From Granulosicoccus sp963833195 (GTDB taxonomy: Bacteria; Pseudomonadota; Gammaproteobacteria; Granulosicoccales; Granulosicoccaceae), in assembly GCA_963833195.1 (NCBI GenBank), contig CAWHXF010000027.1, positions 2,728,001 through 2,792,000 of the forward strand: a stretch of 64,000 nt of DNA. Direction: 5' to 3'. The position numbers were made by a program, and so were the translations under genes. The notes below the pieces were generated by a model, which saw nothing but the letters and a program-made list of their open reading frames with translations, did not search any database and was not told the DNA's origin. Shown one piece after another: positions 45,186-54,399 of the stretch; position 1 is the first letter of the stretch, and each line of letters begins with the position of its first letter.

Positions 45186-46160
45186 TCAACGCTGCGCGTC
45201 GTCGAACGCGATGCCGGTTTCCTCGTAGTAGCGCACCGCGCCCGGGTGCAGCTCGGTGTCGATGTTCGACATGAGCTCGGGCGTCACGCCATTCCACCAC
45301 GCCGACTCGCCGCCGAGCGTCTCCTGGTTCTCCCAGTAGGTCCGCACGAGGGTATAGGCGGTATCGTCGTCCATGGCCGTGGTGGCGTAGGCCACCACCG
45401 GCAGGGACGTCGTCACGACGGGTTCGTCCTGGCCCGCATAGGTGCCGGCGGGGATCTCGAGCCGCGTGCGCCCGGTCGCCTCGACCTGCTCGTCGCTGAG
45501 CGACAGCACGGTCACCGGCAGGCTGGCTGCCGCCTCGACGACGTTCGGCGCCGGCCACGAGCCCGCCGTGACGAAGGCGTCGATTTGCCCGTTCTTCAAC
45601 GCGGCCACGGCGTTCGACAGCTCGGCGTCGGCAATGTCGACTCCGTCGAGCCCGAAGAGCTCCACGTACTTCTCGCCCTCGGTCGCGCCGAACGAGCCCT
45701 TGCCCAGCAGCACGGTCTTGCCGGCCATGTCCTCGAACGAGGCGATGCCGCTCTGCTCGCTGGCCACGAAGTGCATGGTGAGCGACGGGATGGGGAACAA
45801 CGCGCGCACCGGCTCGAAACGCTCGCCGCCCCGGCCCTCGAACATGGCCTTGTTCTCGCGCGCGAGCGAGATCAGTGCGGGCGGCGACGTGAACACGTAG
45901 TTGCCGGGGCGCACGGCGGCCTCCATGACGTTCTGCACCGAGCCCTGGCTCTCCTCGACGGTGATCGAGATCTCGCCGTCGGTGCCCGCCTTCATGGCCT
46001 CGGACAACTGCACGGCCATCTGGTAGTAGGAGCTGCCGGCCTTCGCGGCCTTCAGGGTCACGCGCGTCTCGGCGTGCGCGGCCGGAACGAGCGCGCAGAG
46101 CGCGAGACACGCGACGGCGAGGGCCGAGGGCACGCCGCGCGCGGATTGGTGGTGGTTCAT
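45186..46160 (-). CDS. TAXI family TRAP substrate-binding protein
   Basis: Receptor of 324 residues with signal peptide ending AHA-ETRV. TAXI features: LKAAKAGSSYYQMAVQLSEAM, GNYVFTSPPALISLA, GKTVLLGKGSFGATEG and DAFVTAGSWPAPNVVEAA. Receptors of this class bind glutamate, 2-oxoglutarate or other acids. It is coupled to the fused permease downstream. A small upstream open frame ends eight bases before its start. Confidence 0.92.
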   Translation of the reverse strand: MNHHQSARGVPSALAVACLALCALVPAAHAETRVTLKAAKAGSSYYQMAVQLSEAMKAGTDGEISITVEESQGSVQNVMEAAVRPGNYVFTSPPALISLARENKAMFEGRGGERFEPVRALFPIPSLTMHFVASEQSGIASFEDMAGKTVLLGKGSFGATEGEKYVELFGLDGVDIADAELSNAVAALKNGQIDAFVTAGSWPAPNVVEAAASLPVTVLSLSDEQVEATGRTRLEIPAGTYAGQDEPVVTTSLPVVAYATTAMDDDTAYTLVRTYWENQETLGGESAWWNGVTPELMSNIDTELHPGAVRYYEETGIAFDDAQR

Positions 46161-46168
46161 GGGTGGGC

Positions 46169-46336
46169 TCACTCCGCGAGCTCGTTGTAGGTGAAGAACG
46201 CGATGCCGTCGCGCAGCTCGATGCGCGCCGCGACGCGCGAGAAACGCACGCTGATGTCGCCCGGCGCGTTCACCAGCGCACGGCCGGTGCGCGCGGCGGA
46301 CGTTCCTCGACGTGCCTTCATCGTGTCGAGCTCCAT
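46169..46336 (-). CDS. small hypothetical protein upstream of the TAXI receptor
   Basis: From ATG 46336, 55 residues, basic N-terminal half then VRFSRVAARIELRDGIAFFTYNELAE. It stops eight bases before the TAXI receptor start, a spacing expected of an operon leader gene. No domain is known. The frame is also open upstream, so coding status rests on spacing and composition. Confidence 0.4.
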   Translation of the reverse strand: MELDTMKARRGTSAARTGRALVNAPGDISVRFSRVAARIELRDGIAFFTYNELAE

Positions 46337-46411
46337 GGCCGTTCCCTCGCGGCACGATAGCATCGGCGCCGAGCCGGGCGCGACCCTCGCCCGGGACGGA
46401 GGCCTGCCCGC

Positions 46412-48031
46412 GTGAACCGATTCGACGCCGATCTGCCGCGACGCGACGCGAACTTCGTCCCGCTCTCGCCGACGAGCTTCCTGGAGCGGGCCGCCGCCGT
46501 GCGGCCCGACCACGTGGCGGTCGTGCACGGCGAGCGGCGCCACACGTATCGGGAGTTTCGCGACCGGGCGCGCAGGCTCGGCTCGGCGCTCGCGCGGCGC
46601 GGCGTCGATGCGGGCGACTGCGTGGCCATCATGGCCACCAACACGCCCGAGATGCTCGAGGCGCACCACGCCGTGCCGGCCATCGGCGCCGTGCTGAACT
46701 CGCTGAACGTGCGCCTGGACGCGGCCACCATCGCCTTCATCCTCGATCACGGCGAGGCGCGCGTGCTGCTCACCGACACCGAGTTCGCGCCCACCGTGCG
46801 GGCGGCGCTCGAGCTGGTTCGACGCGACATCCTCGTCGTCGACATCGACGATCCGCTGTGCGACGTTCACGAGCGCATCGGTGAGCTGGACTACGAGGCG
46901 CTGCTGGCCGAGGGCGACGCGGACGCGATGCCCGAACGCGTCGACGACGAATGGCAAGCGTGCTCGCTGCTGTACACCTCCGGCACGACCGGCAATCCCA
47001 AGGGCTGCGTGTACCACCACCGCGGCGCGTACCTGAACGCGCTCGGCAACCTAGTGACGATCGGCCTGACGCAGCGCTCGCGCTACCTCTGGACGCTGCC
47101 GATGTTCCACTGCGACGGCTGGACGTTCACGTGGGGCGTGACGGCGGCCATGGCCACGCACGTGTGCCTGAGAAAGGTGGACCCCGCCGAGGTCTACCGC
47201 CTCGTCGACGCCGAACGCGTCACGCACGCCTGCGGCGCGCCCATCGTGCTGAACATGCTGGCCAACGCACCGCTTGCGCAGCGCAGGCGCCCCGTCGACG
47301 GCTGCACGATCATGACCGGCGGCGCCGCGCCGCCCTCGGCCGTCATCGAGTCCATGGAGGCGCTCGGCTTCGACATCGTGCACGCCTACGGGCTCACGGA
47401 GACCTACGGGCCTTCGGCGGTGTGCCTGCCCCAGGACGACTGGCCCGGGCTCGATCTGAACGCGCGCTCGGCGCGCATGGCGCGCCAGGGCGTCGGCTAC
47501 CTCACGCTCGAGGCCGCGAGCGTGAAGGATCCGGCGACGATGGCGGACGTGCCGCACGACGGCGCGACGATGGGGGAGCTCATGATGCGCGGGAACACGG
47601 TCATGAAGGGCTACCTCAAGAACGCGGACGCGACGGCGGCGGCCTTCGAGGGCGGCTGGTTCCACACCGGGGATCTCGGCGTGCAGCACCCGGACGGCTA
47701 CGTCGAGATCAAGGACCGTGCGAAGGACATCATCATCTCGGGCGGCGAGAACGTCTCGACCCTCGAGGTCGAGGAGGTGCTGTATCGCCACCCGGCCATC
47801 CTCGAGGCGGCCGTGGTCGCACGGCCGGACGAGAAGTGGGGCGAGGTGCCCTGCGCGTTCGTGACGCTGCGCGAGGGCGCCGCGGCGAGCGCGGACGAGA
47901 TCGTGGAGTTCTGCCGCGCGCGCATGGCGCGCTACAAGGCACCGAAGCTCATCGTGTTCGGGCCGCTGCCGAAGACATCGACCGGCAAGGTGCAGAAGTA
48001 CGCGCTGCGCGAGGCGGCCGTGCGGAGCTAG
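46412..48031 (+). CDS. acyl-CoA synthetase (AMP-binding)
   Basis: Adenylate-forming enzyme of 539 residues starting at GTG 46412. Motifs: P-loop LLYTSGTTGNPKGCVYHHRG, LPMFHCDGWTF, HAYGLTETYGPSAVC, GWFHTGDLGV, and the catalytic Lys in PKTSTGKVQKYALR. The pattern is that of medium-chain and methylmercaptopropionyl-CoA (DmdB-like) ligases; substrate cannot be fixed. It runs toward the MBL-fold gene, stops two bases apart. Confidence 0.9.
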   Translation: MNRFDADLPRRDANFVPLSPTSFLERAAAVRPDHVAVVHGERRHTYREFRDRARRLGSALARRGVDAGDCVAIMATNTPEMLEAHHAVPAIGAVLNSLNVRLDAATIAFILDHGEARVLLTDTEFAPTVRAALELVRRDILVVDIDDPLCDVHERIGELDYEALLAEGDADAMPERVDDEWQACSLLYTSGTTGNPKGCVYHHRGAYLNALGNLVTIGLTQRSRYLWTLPMFHCDGWTFTWGVTAAMATHVCLRKVDPAEVYRLVDAERVTHACGAPIVLNMLANAPLAQRRRPVDGCTIMTGGAAPPSAVIESMEALGFDIVHAYGLTETYGPSAVCLPQDDWPGLDLNARSARMARQGVGYLTLEAASVKDPATMADVPHDGATMGELMMRGNTVMKGYLKNADATAAAFEGGWFHTGDLGVQHPDGYVEIKDRAKDIIISGGENVSTLEVEEVLYRHPAILEAAVVARPDEKWGEVPCAFVTLREGAAASADEIVEFCRARMARYKAPKLIVFGPLPKTSTGKVQKYALREAAVRS

Positions 48032-48033
48032 CT

Positions 48034-49074
48034 CTATCGACTCGACGCGCGCCGAGTCAGATCCCACGCGGCGGGCCAGCGCGTGGGGGCGAAGATCGAT
48101 CGGGCCGCGCTCAGCATCGCCTCCCATTCCGCGGTCTCGTAGCGCTCGGACAGGTGGAACGGCACGAGCTCGGCGACGCCCGCGTCGCGTGCGAGCATCG
48201 CCACGCGATCGATCGTGGTGTGGGAGTTCCTCGCGGCGAGCTCGACGTCGTGGGGCGCGTACTGGGATTCGCACACGAGCGTGCCCACGCCCGCGAGCCA
48301 CGGCACGAGCGCATCGTGCGCGGCGGCGTCGAGCCGGAAGTCGGTCAGGTAGGCGCAGGCGTCGCGCGCGGCGGCCTCGAACAGTCCGTCGGCGAGCGCC
48401 GCGTCGAGCGCCTCGGGATCGCTCACCGGGCGCTCGCGCACGGGCGTGCCCCGCGCATCGATGCCCAGCGCCGCCTTCCACTCGCCGAGCCACGGGCCGG
48501 GCACACGGCCGAGCCGCGCGAGCGCGGGCTGCACCACGTTCACGCGCACGGCCTCGTCCACGCGGTAGCCGAGCGAGATTCCGCCGTGGGACAGCGCGAT
48601 GGCGCGCACCGCGTAGTCCTCGTGCACCGCTACCCTGCCGTCGTGCTCGCGCGCGGGCAGCGCCTCGCGCGAAGCGTAGGCGTCCGCGGTGCGGAAGCGC
48701 CAGGCCCGGATCTCGTAGGCGTGCACGTCGTGCACGATCCATTCGCCCGGCGCACCGCTCGTCTGGTTCCACCAGAACCCCCGGAAACGGTGATGCAGTA
48801 TGTCGGCCGTGCCGGGCGGTCCGTACACCCGCATGGCGGGGCCGTCGCGATCGAACAGCGCGCGGAACAGCGCATCGAAGCCGCCGATGTGGTCCATGTG
48901 CAGGTGCGACAGGAACAGCGCGTCGGTCTTCTTCAGCTCGCTCCTCGACAGCGCGTACAGGCACCGATCGCCGCAATCGAACTGCAACCGGTGCTGGCGC
49001 GTGCCCGAGTTGACGGTGACGCGCAGCAGGTTGTCCTGCCCGGGCGCGCCGAGCACGCGCGTGACGAGACTCAC
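48034..49074 (-). CDS. MBL-fold metallohydrolase (RNase Z-like)
   Basis: Beta-lactamase-fold protein of 346 residues with the zinc motif LSHLHMDHIGG, preceded by LQFDCGDRCLYAL and followed by a later His in LVPFHLSERY. This resembles RNase Z and related phosphodiesterases, but a longer central domain (residues 95-230) is unusual. GTG 49074 overlaps the xdhC stop by four bases, tying it to purine breakdown. A tRNA-processing role is possible, yet the operon position hints otherwise. Confidence 0.8.
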   Translation of the reverse strand: MSLVTRVLGAPGQDNLLRVTVNSGTRQHRLQFDCGDRCLYALSRSELKKTDALFLSHLHMDHIGGFDALFRALFDRDGPAMRVYGPPGTADILHHRFRGFWWNQTSGAPGEWIVHDVHAYEIRAWRFRTADAYASREALPAREHDGRVAVHEDYAVRAIALSHGGISLGYRVDEAVRVNVVQPALARLGRVPGPWLGEWKAALGIDARGTPVRERPVSDPEALDAALADGLFEAAARDACAYLTDFRLDAAAHDALVPWLAGVGTLVCESQYAPHDVELAARNSHTTIDRVAMLARDAGVAELVPFHLSERYETAEWEAMLSAARSIFAPTRWPAAWDLTRRASSR

Positions 49075-50063
49075 CGCGCGCCGCGGGACTCGCTGCGCGG
49101 CTCGTTGGCGGCGCGGGCGGACGGGTCGTCCAGGATGTCGCGATCGTCCGGAGCGCTCGCGGTGTCGATGTCCGCGGCTCCGCCCGACTCCGCCTTTCCC
49201 GCGGCGCGCGCGCGCGCGCGAGCCGTGAGCACGTCCGCCGCGGCGGCCACGGCCACCTCCATCGGCAGGTTGCCGGTACGCACGCCCGTGGCGCTGCCGA
49301 GCGGTGCGGTGAGCCCCGCGAGCTCGTCATCGGTGAAACCCTTGCGCGCCAGGCGCTTCCTGAACGCGCGCGCCTTGCCGCCGGACGCGATGAGCCCGAG
49401 ATACGCCGCGTCCCCGCGCGACAGCACCGCCTCGCACACCTCGAAGTCGAGCTCGTGCGAGTGCGTCATGACCAGGTACAGGCCGCCTGGCCGGCACCGC
49501 TCGACGGCCCCGTACACGTTCTCGCCGAGCACCGAGGCCCGCAGCACGCCCGGCCCCGCTCCCGTCGCCGGCCCCGGATCGAGATCGATGTCGGGAACCG
49601 TGCCCACGGAGGCATCCGCGCCGAGGCGGGCGAGCCACTCGCGCCGCGGATCGTGAAAGGTCGCGATGCAGGGCAACCGGCGCAGCAGCCGGGCGAGCTC
49701 GCGCGCCACGTGACCGGCGCCGTAGATCTCCAGGCGGAAGTCGGACGCGGGCAGGAGCTCGAAAGCGAGGGTCGCCCGGCCGCCGCAGCACTGCGACAGC
49801 GCCTTGCCGAGCGCCCAGGTGCGGTGCTCGACGACGGGCTCGGTCGAACCGCGCGCCAGCAGCGCGCGCGCGTGCTCGAGCGCCGCGAGCTCGAGCGCGC
49901 CGCCGCCGATGGTGTCCGCGAAATCGCCGGCGGACACGACCATGCGCGAGCCCACGCCGCGCGGCGCGGAGCCTTCGAGCCGCACGACCGTGACTAGCAC
50001 GGCGGCCTCGCCCGCACGGCGCGCGCGCTCGAGGGCCTCGTGCCAGGTGCCGTCCGCCGTCAA
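49071..50063 (-). CDS. xdhC: xanthine dehydrogenase accessory protein XdhC
   Basis: XdhC of 330 residues, which binds molybdenum cofactor and loads or sulfurates it for XdhB. N-terminal domain: LVTVVRLEGSAPRGVGSRMVV and LSQCCGGRATL; C-terminal Rossmann domain: LEIYGAGHVARELA, VMTHSHELDFEVCEAVL and GLIASGGKARAFRKRL. The start is TTG 50063. The last 60 residues are low-complexity. It follows xdhB by 25 bases. Confidence 0.93.
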   Translation of the reverse strand: MTADGTWHEALERARRAGEAAVLVTVVRLEGSAPRGVGSRMVVSAGDFADTIGGGALELAALEHARALLARGSTEPVVEHRTWALGKALSQCCGGRATLAFELLPASDFRLEIYGAGHVARELARLLRRLPCIATFHDPRREWLARLGADASVGTVPDIDLDPGPATGAGPGVLRASVLGENVYGAVERCRPGGLYLVMTHSHELDFEVCEAVLSRGDAAYLGLIASGGKARAFRKRLARKGFTDDELAGLTAPLGSATGVRTGNLPMEVAVAAAADVLTARARARAAGKAESGGAADIDTASAPDDRDILDDPSARAANEPRSESRGAR

Positions 50064-50088
50064 ATCGGACCGCCGATCGCCACGGAAA

Positions 50089-52443
50089 TCAGGCCGCGCG
50101 CTCGTCGCCGCGTCGGCGCGCGTCGGCGGCCGCGTCCAGCGCCGCCGCCGCGCGTCGCACCTCGCCGCAGGCGTGCAGCACGACCTCGGGCGTCGCGGGC
50201 GCGTCCAGCTCGGGAAAGACCCGGTGCTCGGCGAGCGACGCCACCGCGTCGCGGATGGCCGCGAACGCCGAGATCGCCAGCATCAACGGCGGCTCGCCCA
50301 CCGCCTTGGAGCGGAACACCGTCGCCGCGTCGTTCGGGCTGTCGGCCAGCAACGACACGTTGAGCTCGACGGGCATGTCGCCGATCGCGGGGATCTTGTA
50401 GGTGGCCGGGCCGTCGGTGAGCAGACGCCCCTCGTCGTTCCAGCGCAGCTCCTCGTGCGTGAGCCAGCCGACGCCCTGCACGTAGCCGCCCTCGATCTGG
50501 CCGAGGTCGATGGCGGGGTTCAGCGAACGGCCGACGTCGTGCAGGATGTCGGTGCGCAGGATGCGGGTCTCGCCGGTCAGCGTGTCGATGGCGACCTCGG
50601 TGGCCGCCGCGCCGCAGGCGTAGTAGTAGAACGGCCGGCCGCGGGCTGACTTCCGGTCGTAGCCGATCTTCGGCGTGGCGTAGTAGCCCTGCGCGGAGAG
50701 CGGCACGCGGTCCATGTAGGCTTCCCGCGCGATCTCCGACCAGGGACGGGCCTGCACTTTTCCGTTCACGGGCCAGGCGACGCGATCGTCCGCGAAGACG
50801 ATCGCGTCGGCGGACACCGGATGCTTGCCGACGATCCAGGCGACGAGCCGCTCGCGCAGCTCGCGCGCGGCGTGCAGCGCGGCCATGCCGTTCAGGTCGC
50901 TGCCCGATGACGCCGCCGTGGCCGAGGTGTTCGGCACCTTGTCGGTACGCGTGGCCGTGACCGCGATGCGCTCGGGCGCCATGCCGAGCTCGCTCGCGAC
51001 GATCTGGGCCACCTTGACGTGCAGTCCCTGCCCCATCTCGGTACCGCCGTGGTTCAGCTGCACGCTGCCGTCGTTGTACAGGTGGATGACGGCGCCGGCC
51101 TGGTTCAGGTGCGTGACCGTGAACGAGATACCGAACTTGACGGGCGTGAGCGCGAGCCCCCTGCGCACGATGCCGCTCTCGGCGTTGAACGCGCGGATCT
51201 CGGCGCGCCGCGCCGCGTAGTCGCAGTCGGCCTCCAGCGCGTCGAGCAGGCGCGGTACGGTGAAGCCTTCCACCGTCTGGTGGTAGGGCGTGACGTCGCG
51301 CCCTTCGCCGCCGTAGAGGTTCGCGCGGCGCACCTCGAGCGGGTCCTTGCCGAGCGCGAACGCGATGCGATCGATGGCGGTCTCCATCGCGAGCATGCCC
51401 TGCGGACCGCCGAAGCCGCGGAACGCCGTGTTCGACACCGTGTTCGTGCGGCAGCGCAGCCCGTCGATGGTCACGGCCGGCAGGTAGTAGGCGTTGTCGG
51501 CGTGGAACATGGCGCGGTCCACGATGGCGTCCGACAGGTCCGGGGACGCGCCGCATTGCCCCGCGAGCAGATGCGTGATGCCGAGGATGCGCCCATCGTC
51601 GTCGAAGCCCACGTCGTGGCGGCACAGGAAACCGTGGCGCTTGCCCGTCATGCGCATGTCGTCGGCGCGCGACCAGCGGCAACTGGCCACCACGCCCAGG
51701 CGCGTCGCGAACAGCGCGGCGAACACCGCCGGCGGCGCCGCGTGCGTCTCCTTGCCCCCGAAGGCGCCGCCCATGCGCCGCACGACGACGTTCACGCGGT
51801 GCATGGGAATGCCCAGCACGTTGGCGATCAGGTGCTGCGTCTCGGTGGGGTTCTGGTTCGACGAGTGCACGGTCACGCCCCCGCCCTCCTCGGGCTCGGC
51901 GCGCGCGGCCTGGCCCTCGAGGTAGAAGTGCTCCTGCCCGCCGATCGACAGATCGCCCGCCACGCGGTGCGGCGCGGACTCGAGCGCGGCATCCGCGTCG
52001 CCGCGCGCCATGCGGTGCGGCGGACGCACGTAGTGCTCGTCCTCGATGGACTCCGCGACCTCGAGCCGCGGCACCTCGACCGCGTATTCGATCCGCGCCA
52101 GCAGCACGGCCGTGCGCGCGGCGCGGTGGCTCGTGGCCGCGACCGCGAAGAGCGGCTGGCCGTGGTACTCGACGCGCTCGTCGACCATGATCGGGTCCCC
52201 GGGGAACACCGGACCGATGTCGGTCATGTGCGGCAGGTCCGCGAAGGTCAGCACGTCGACGACGCCGTCGTGCGCGCGCACCGCATCCAGATCCATCGAG
52301 GTCACGCGTCCGTGCGCGATGTCGGAGGTGCCCACGGCCACGTGGACCATGCCGGCGGCCGCGCGCAGGTCGTCGACGTAGCGGGCGCGGCCGGTGACGT
52401 GCTCGACCGCGCTGTCGTGCGGCCTGGAGGTCCCGGCGCTCAT
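50089..52443 (-). CDS. xdhB: xanthine dehydrogenase, molybdenum-binding subunit
   Basis: Large subunit of 784 residues that oxidises hypoxanthine/xanthine to urate. Molybdopterin-binding signatures include RRMGGAFGGKET, NTAFRGFGGPQG and the active-site loop with EPPLMLA near Glu (VGEPPLML). Substrate-site Arg and Glu are in the normal segments, so purine is a fair assignment given the operon. It overlaps xdhA by four bases. Confidence 0.94.
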   Translation of the reverse strand: MSAGTSRPHDSAVEHVTGRARYVDDLRAAAGMVHVAVGTSDIAHGRVTSMDLDAVRAHDGVVDVLTFADLPHMTDIGPVFPGDPIMVDERVEYHGQPLFAVAATSHRAARTAVLLARIEYAVEVPRLEVAESIEDEHYVRPPHRMARGDADAALESAPHRVAGDLSIGGQEHFYLEGQAARAEPEEGGGVTVHSSNQNPTETQHLIANVLGIPMHRVNVVVRRMGGAFGGKETHAAPPAVFAALFATRLGVVASCRWSRADDMRMTGKRHGFLCRHDVGFDDDGRILGITHLLAGQCGASPDLSDAIVDRAMFHADNAYYLPAVTIDGLRCRTNTVSNTAFRGFGGPQGMLAMETAIDRIAFALGKDPLEVRRANLYGGEGRDVTPYHQTVEGFTVPRLLDALEADCDYAARRAEIRAFNAESGIVRRGLALTPVKFGISFTVTHLNQAGAVIHLYNDGSVQLNHGGTEMGQGLHVKVAQIVASELGMAPERIAVTATRTDKVPNTSATAASSGSDLNGMAALHAARELRERLVAWIVGKHPVSADAIVFADDRVAWPVNGKVQARPWSEIAREAYMDRVPLSAQGYYATPKIGYDRKSARGRPFYYYACGAAATEVAIDTLTGETRILRTDILHDVGRSLNPAIDLGQIEGGYVQGVGWLTHEELRWNDEGRLLTDGPATYKIPAIGDMPVELNVSLLADSPNDAATVFRSKAVGEPPLMLAISAFAAIRDAVASLAEHRVFPELDAPATPEVVLHACGEVRRAAAALDAAADARRRGDERAA

Positions 52444-54380
52444 TGCTCCTCCCCCGCGGCCGTGCCGAGCCGGCGCGCGTCCAGCACGCCGGTCCCCGTG
52501 CGGACGGTGGCGGGCGCGACGTCGCCGGTGTTCGAACCGTCACCGCCGCGCCACGCGCCCGCGATGAAGCGCTCCTCCAGGCCGGAGATACGCGTCGGCG
52601 GACGTATCCAGCCGTCGTCGAGCCGCGCACCGGGCCAGTGCGTGGCCGCCGGCCGGGGCAACCCGCGCGCGGCGTCGGCCGCGTCGGCCGCACGCGCGGC
52701 GTGCTCGATGTAGGTACGGCGCAGCAGGTTCGCCGCGACGTCGAGCCGGTACGCGGCGCTCGCCCGCGCATCGTCGATGGGGGTGAAGTCCGCGGCGAAG
52801 GCGAGCACCGCGCGCTCCACGTCGGGCCCGTCGAACGGTCGCCCGACCAGCGCGGCCTCCACGCGCGACGCCCGCTTCGGCACCTCGGCCATGCCGCCGC
52901 ACGCGATGCGCGCCGTCGCCACGCGCGGCGCACCGCGATCCGCTTGCTCGAAGCTCAGGTGAAAGGCCGCGCAGACGGCGGAGATGTCGTCGTCCATGCG
53001 CTTGCTGACCTTGTGCACGGCCACCAGCGCATCGTCCGCCGGCAGCGGCACGATCACCTCGCGAATGAATTCGCCCGCGGCGAGCACGGTGCGGCGGTAG
53101 CCGACGAAGTAGTCGTCCAGCGGCACCTCGCGCACGACATCGCCGCGCTGCAGCACGACGCGCGCGCCCAACGCGAGCAGCAGCGGCGCACAGTCGCCGA
53201 TGGGCGAGGCGGACCCGAGGTTGCCGCCCAGCGTGCCGGCGTTGCGGACCTGGTCCGAGCCGAAGCGCAGCAGCAGCTCCGGCGCGTCGGGCACCAGGCC
53301 CGCGAAGGCCTCCACGAGCCGGTTCAGCGTGACCGCCGCCCCCACGTGCAGCGCGTCCCCGACGCGCTCGAGCCGCTGCAGTTCCGGCACCCGCGTGACG
53401 AGCACGATGCGCGGCAACGTGCGCATGCGCTGGGTGATCTCGAGCGCGAGGTCCGTGCCACCCGCCAGCAGCGGCGCATCGGGGTACTCGGCGCGCAGCC
53501 GCGCGAGCGCGTCGAGCGTCGGCGGCACGTGGAAGGGGCCGGTGGTCTCGCCGCCGAGCGCACGCAGCCGCGCGACCAGCGCCTGCGCGGCCGCGCCGTC
53601 GCGCAACGGTCGGTGCGAGGCGAGGGCCGCCGCCGCGGCTCGCTTGATGGGCCGATAACCGGTACAGCGGCACAGGTTCCCGCCGAGCGCGCGATCGATG
53701 CGGTGCGACAGCGCCCCGGCGTCGGGCGTCTCGAAGCCCGCGAGCCAGCCGCCCGGACGCGTCACGGGACGCGAGGCGCCGGCGTGCGTGCCGGTCACGA
53801 CCGCGTCGGCGTGCGCATCGTTGGCCGCCCCGTTCGCGTCACCGTCCGATGCCCCCCTCGCCGCCTCGCTCACGCGCGCGGCGACGGCCGGGCTGCGGGA
53901 CTCGGCGAGCGGCGTCGCGGTCGGTGCCGGCGCGGGGCCATCGTTCGCACCGGGCCGGTCGCCGGCGACCCACCGCACCGTAGGCGCGTCCGGCGATTCG
54001 CCGAGCGCGACCATCGACATCACGAACCCCGGCGTGCAGAAACCGCACTGCGAGCCGTGCTCGTCCACCAGGGCGCGCTGCGCAGGATGCAGCTCGTCGC
54101 CCGCGGCCAGGGACTCCACGGTCAGCAACTGGCATCCGTGCAGGGCACCGACGAAGGCGATGCAGGCGTTGATGGACTCGTACCGCAGCGGAGGCTCTCC
54201 CGGCTCGACGCTGCCCGGGGACACCACGACGACCGTGCAGGCCCCGCAGTCGCCGGAGCCGCAACCCTCCTTCGTGCCGGTGCGATGGCGATGCAGGCGC
54301 AGCCAGTCCAGCACCGTCAGGTCTGCCGGCACGTCGTCGCCGAGCCGGATCTCCTCGTCGTCGAGCAGGAAGCGGATCAT
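52440..54380 (-). CDS. xdhA: xanthine dehydrogenase, iron-sulfur and FAD subunit with large insert
   Basis: Small subunit of 646 residues. Plant-type [2Fe-2S] domain: GCGSGDCGACTV; second [2Fe-2S] domain with CGFCTPGF (Cys112/115) and GNLCRCTGYRP (Cys237/239); then the FAD domain (LAGGTDLALEIT, AGTLGGNLGSASPIGD). The stretch between CGFC and CRCT is about 120 residues, against roughly 30 in usual homologues; the extra part (residues about 130-218) is Ala/Gly/Pro-rich and unlike anything known. ATG 54380 follows the ade stop by 19 bases. Confidence 0.93.
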   Translation of the reverse strand: MIRFLLDDEEIRLGDDVPADLTVLDWLRLHRHRTGTKEGCGSGDCGACTVVVVSPGSVEPGEPPLRYESINACIAFVGALHGCQLLTVESLAAGDELHPAQRALVDEHGSQCGFCTPGFVMSMVALGESPDAPTVRWVAGDRPGANDGPAPAPTATPLAESRSPAVAARVSEAARGASDGDANGAANDAHADAVVTGTHAGASRPVTRPGGWLAGFETPDAGALSHRIDRALGGNLCRCTGYRPIKRAAAAALASHRPLRDGAAAQALVARLRALGGETTGPFHVPPTLDALARLRAEYPDAPLLAGGTDLALEITQRMRTLPRIVLVTRVPELQRLERVGDALHVGAAVTLNRLVEAFAGLVPDAPELLLRFGSDQVRNAGTLGGNLGSASPIGDCAPLLLALGARVVLQRGDVVREVPLDDYFVGYRRTVLAAGEFIREVIVPLPADDALVAVHKVSKRMDDDISAVCAAFHLSFEQADRGAPRVATARIACGGMAEVPKRASRVEAALVGRPFDGPDVERAVLAFAADFTPIDDARASAAYRLDVAANLLRRTYIEHAARAADAADAARGLPRPAATHWPGARLDDGWIRPPTRISGLEERFIAGAWRGGDGSNTGDVAPATVRTGTGVLDARRLGTAAGEEQ

Positions 54381-54399
54381 GTATGGAAACCGGCGAGGC

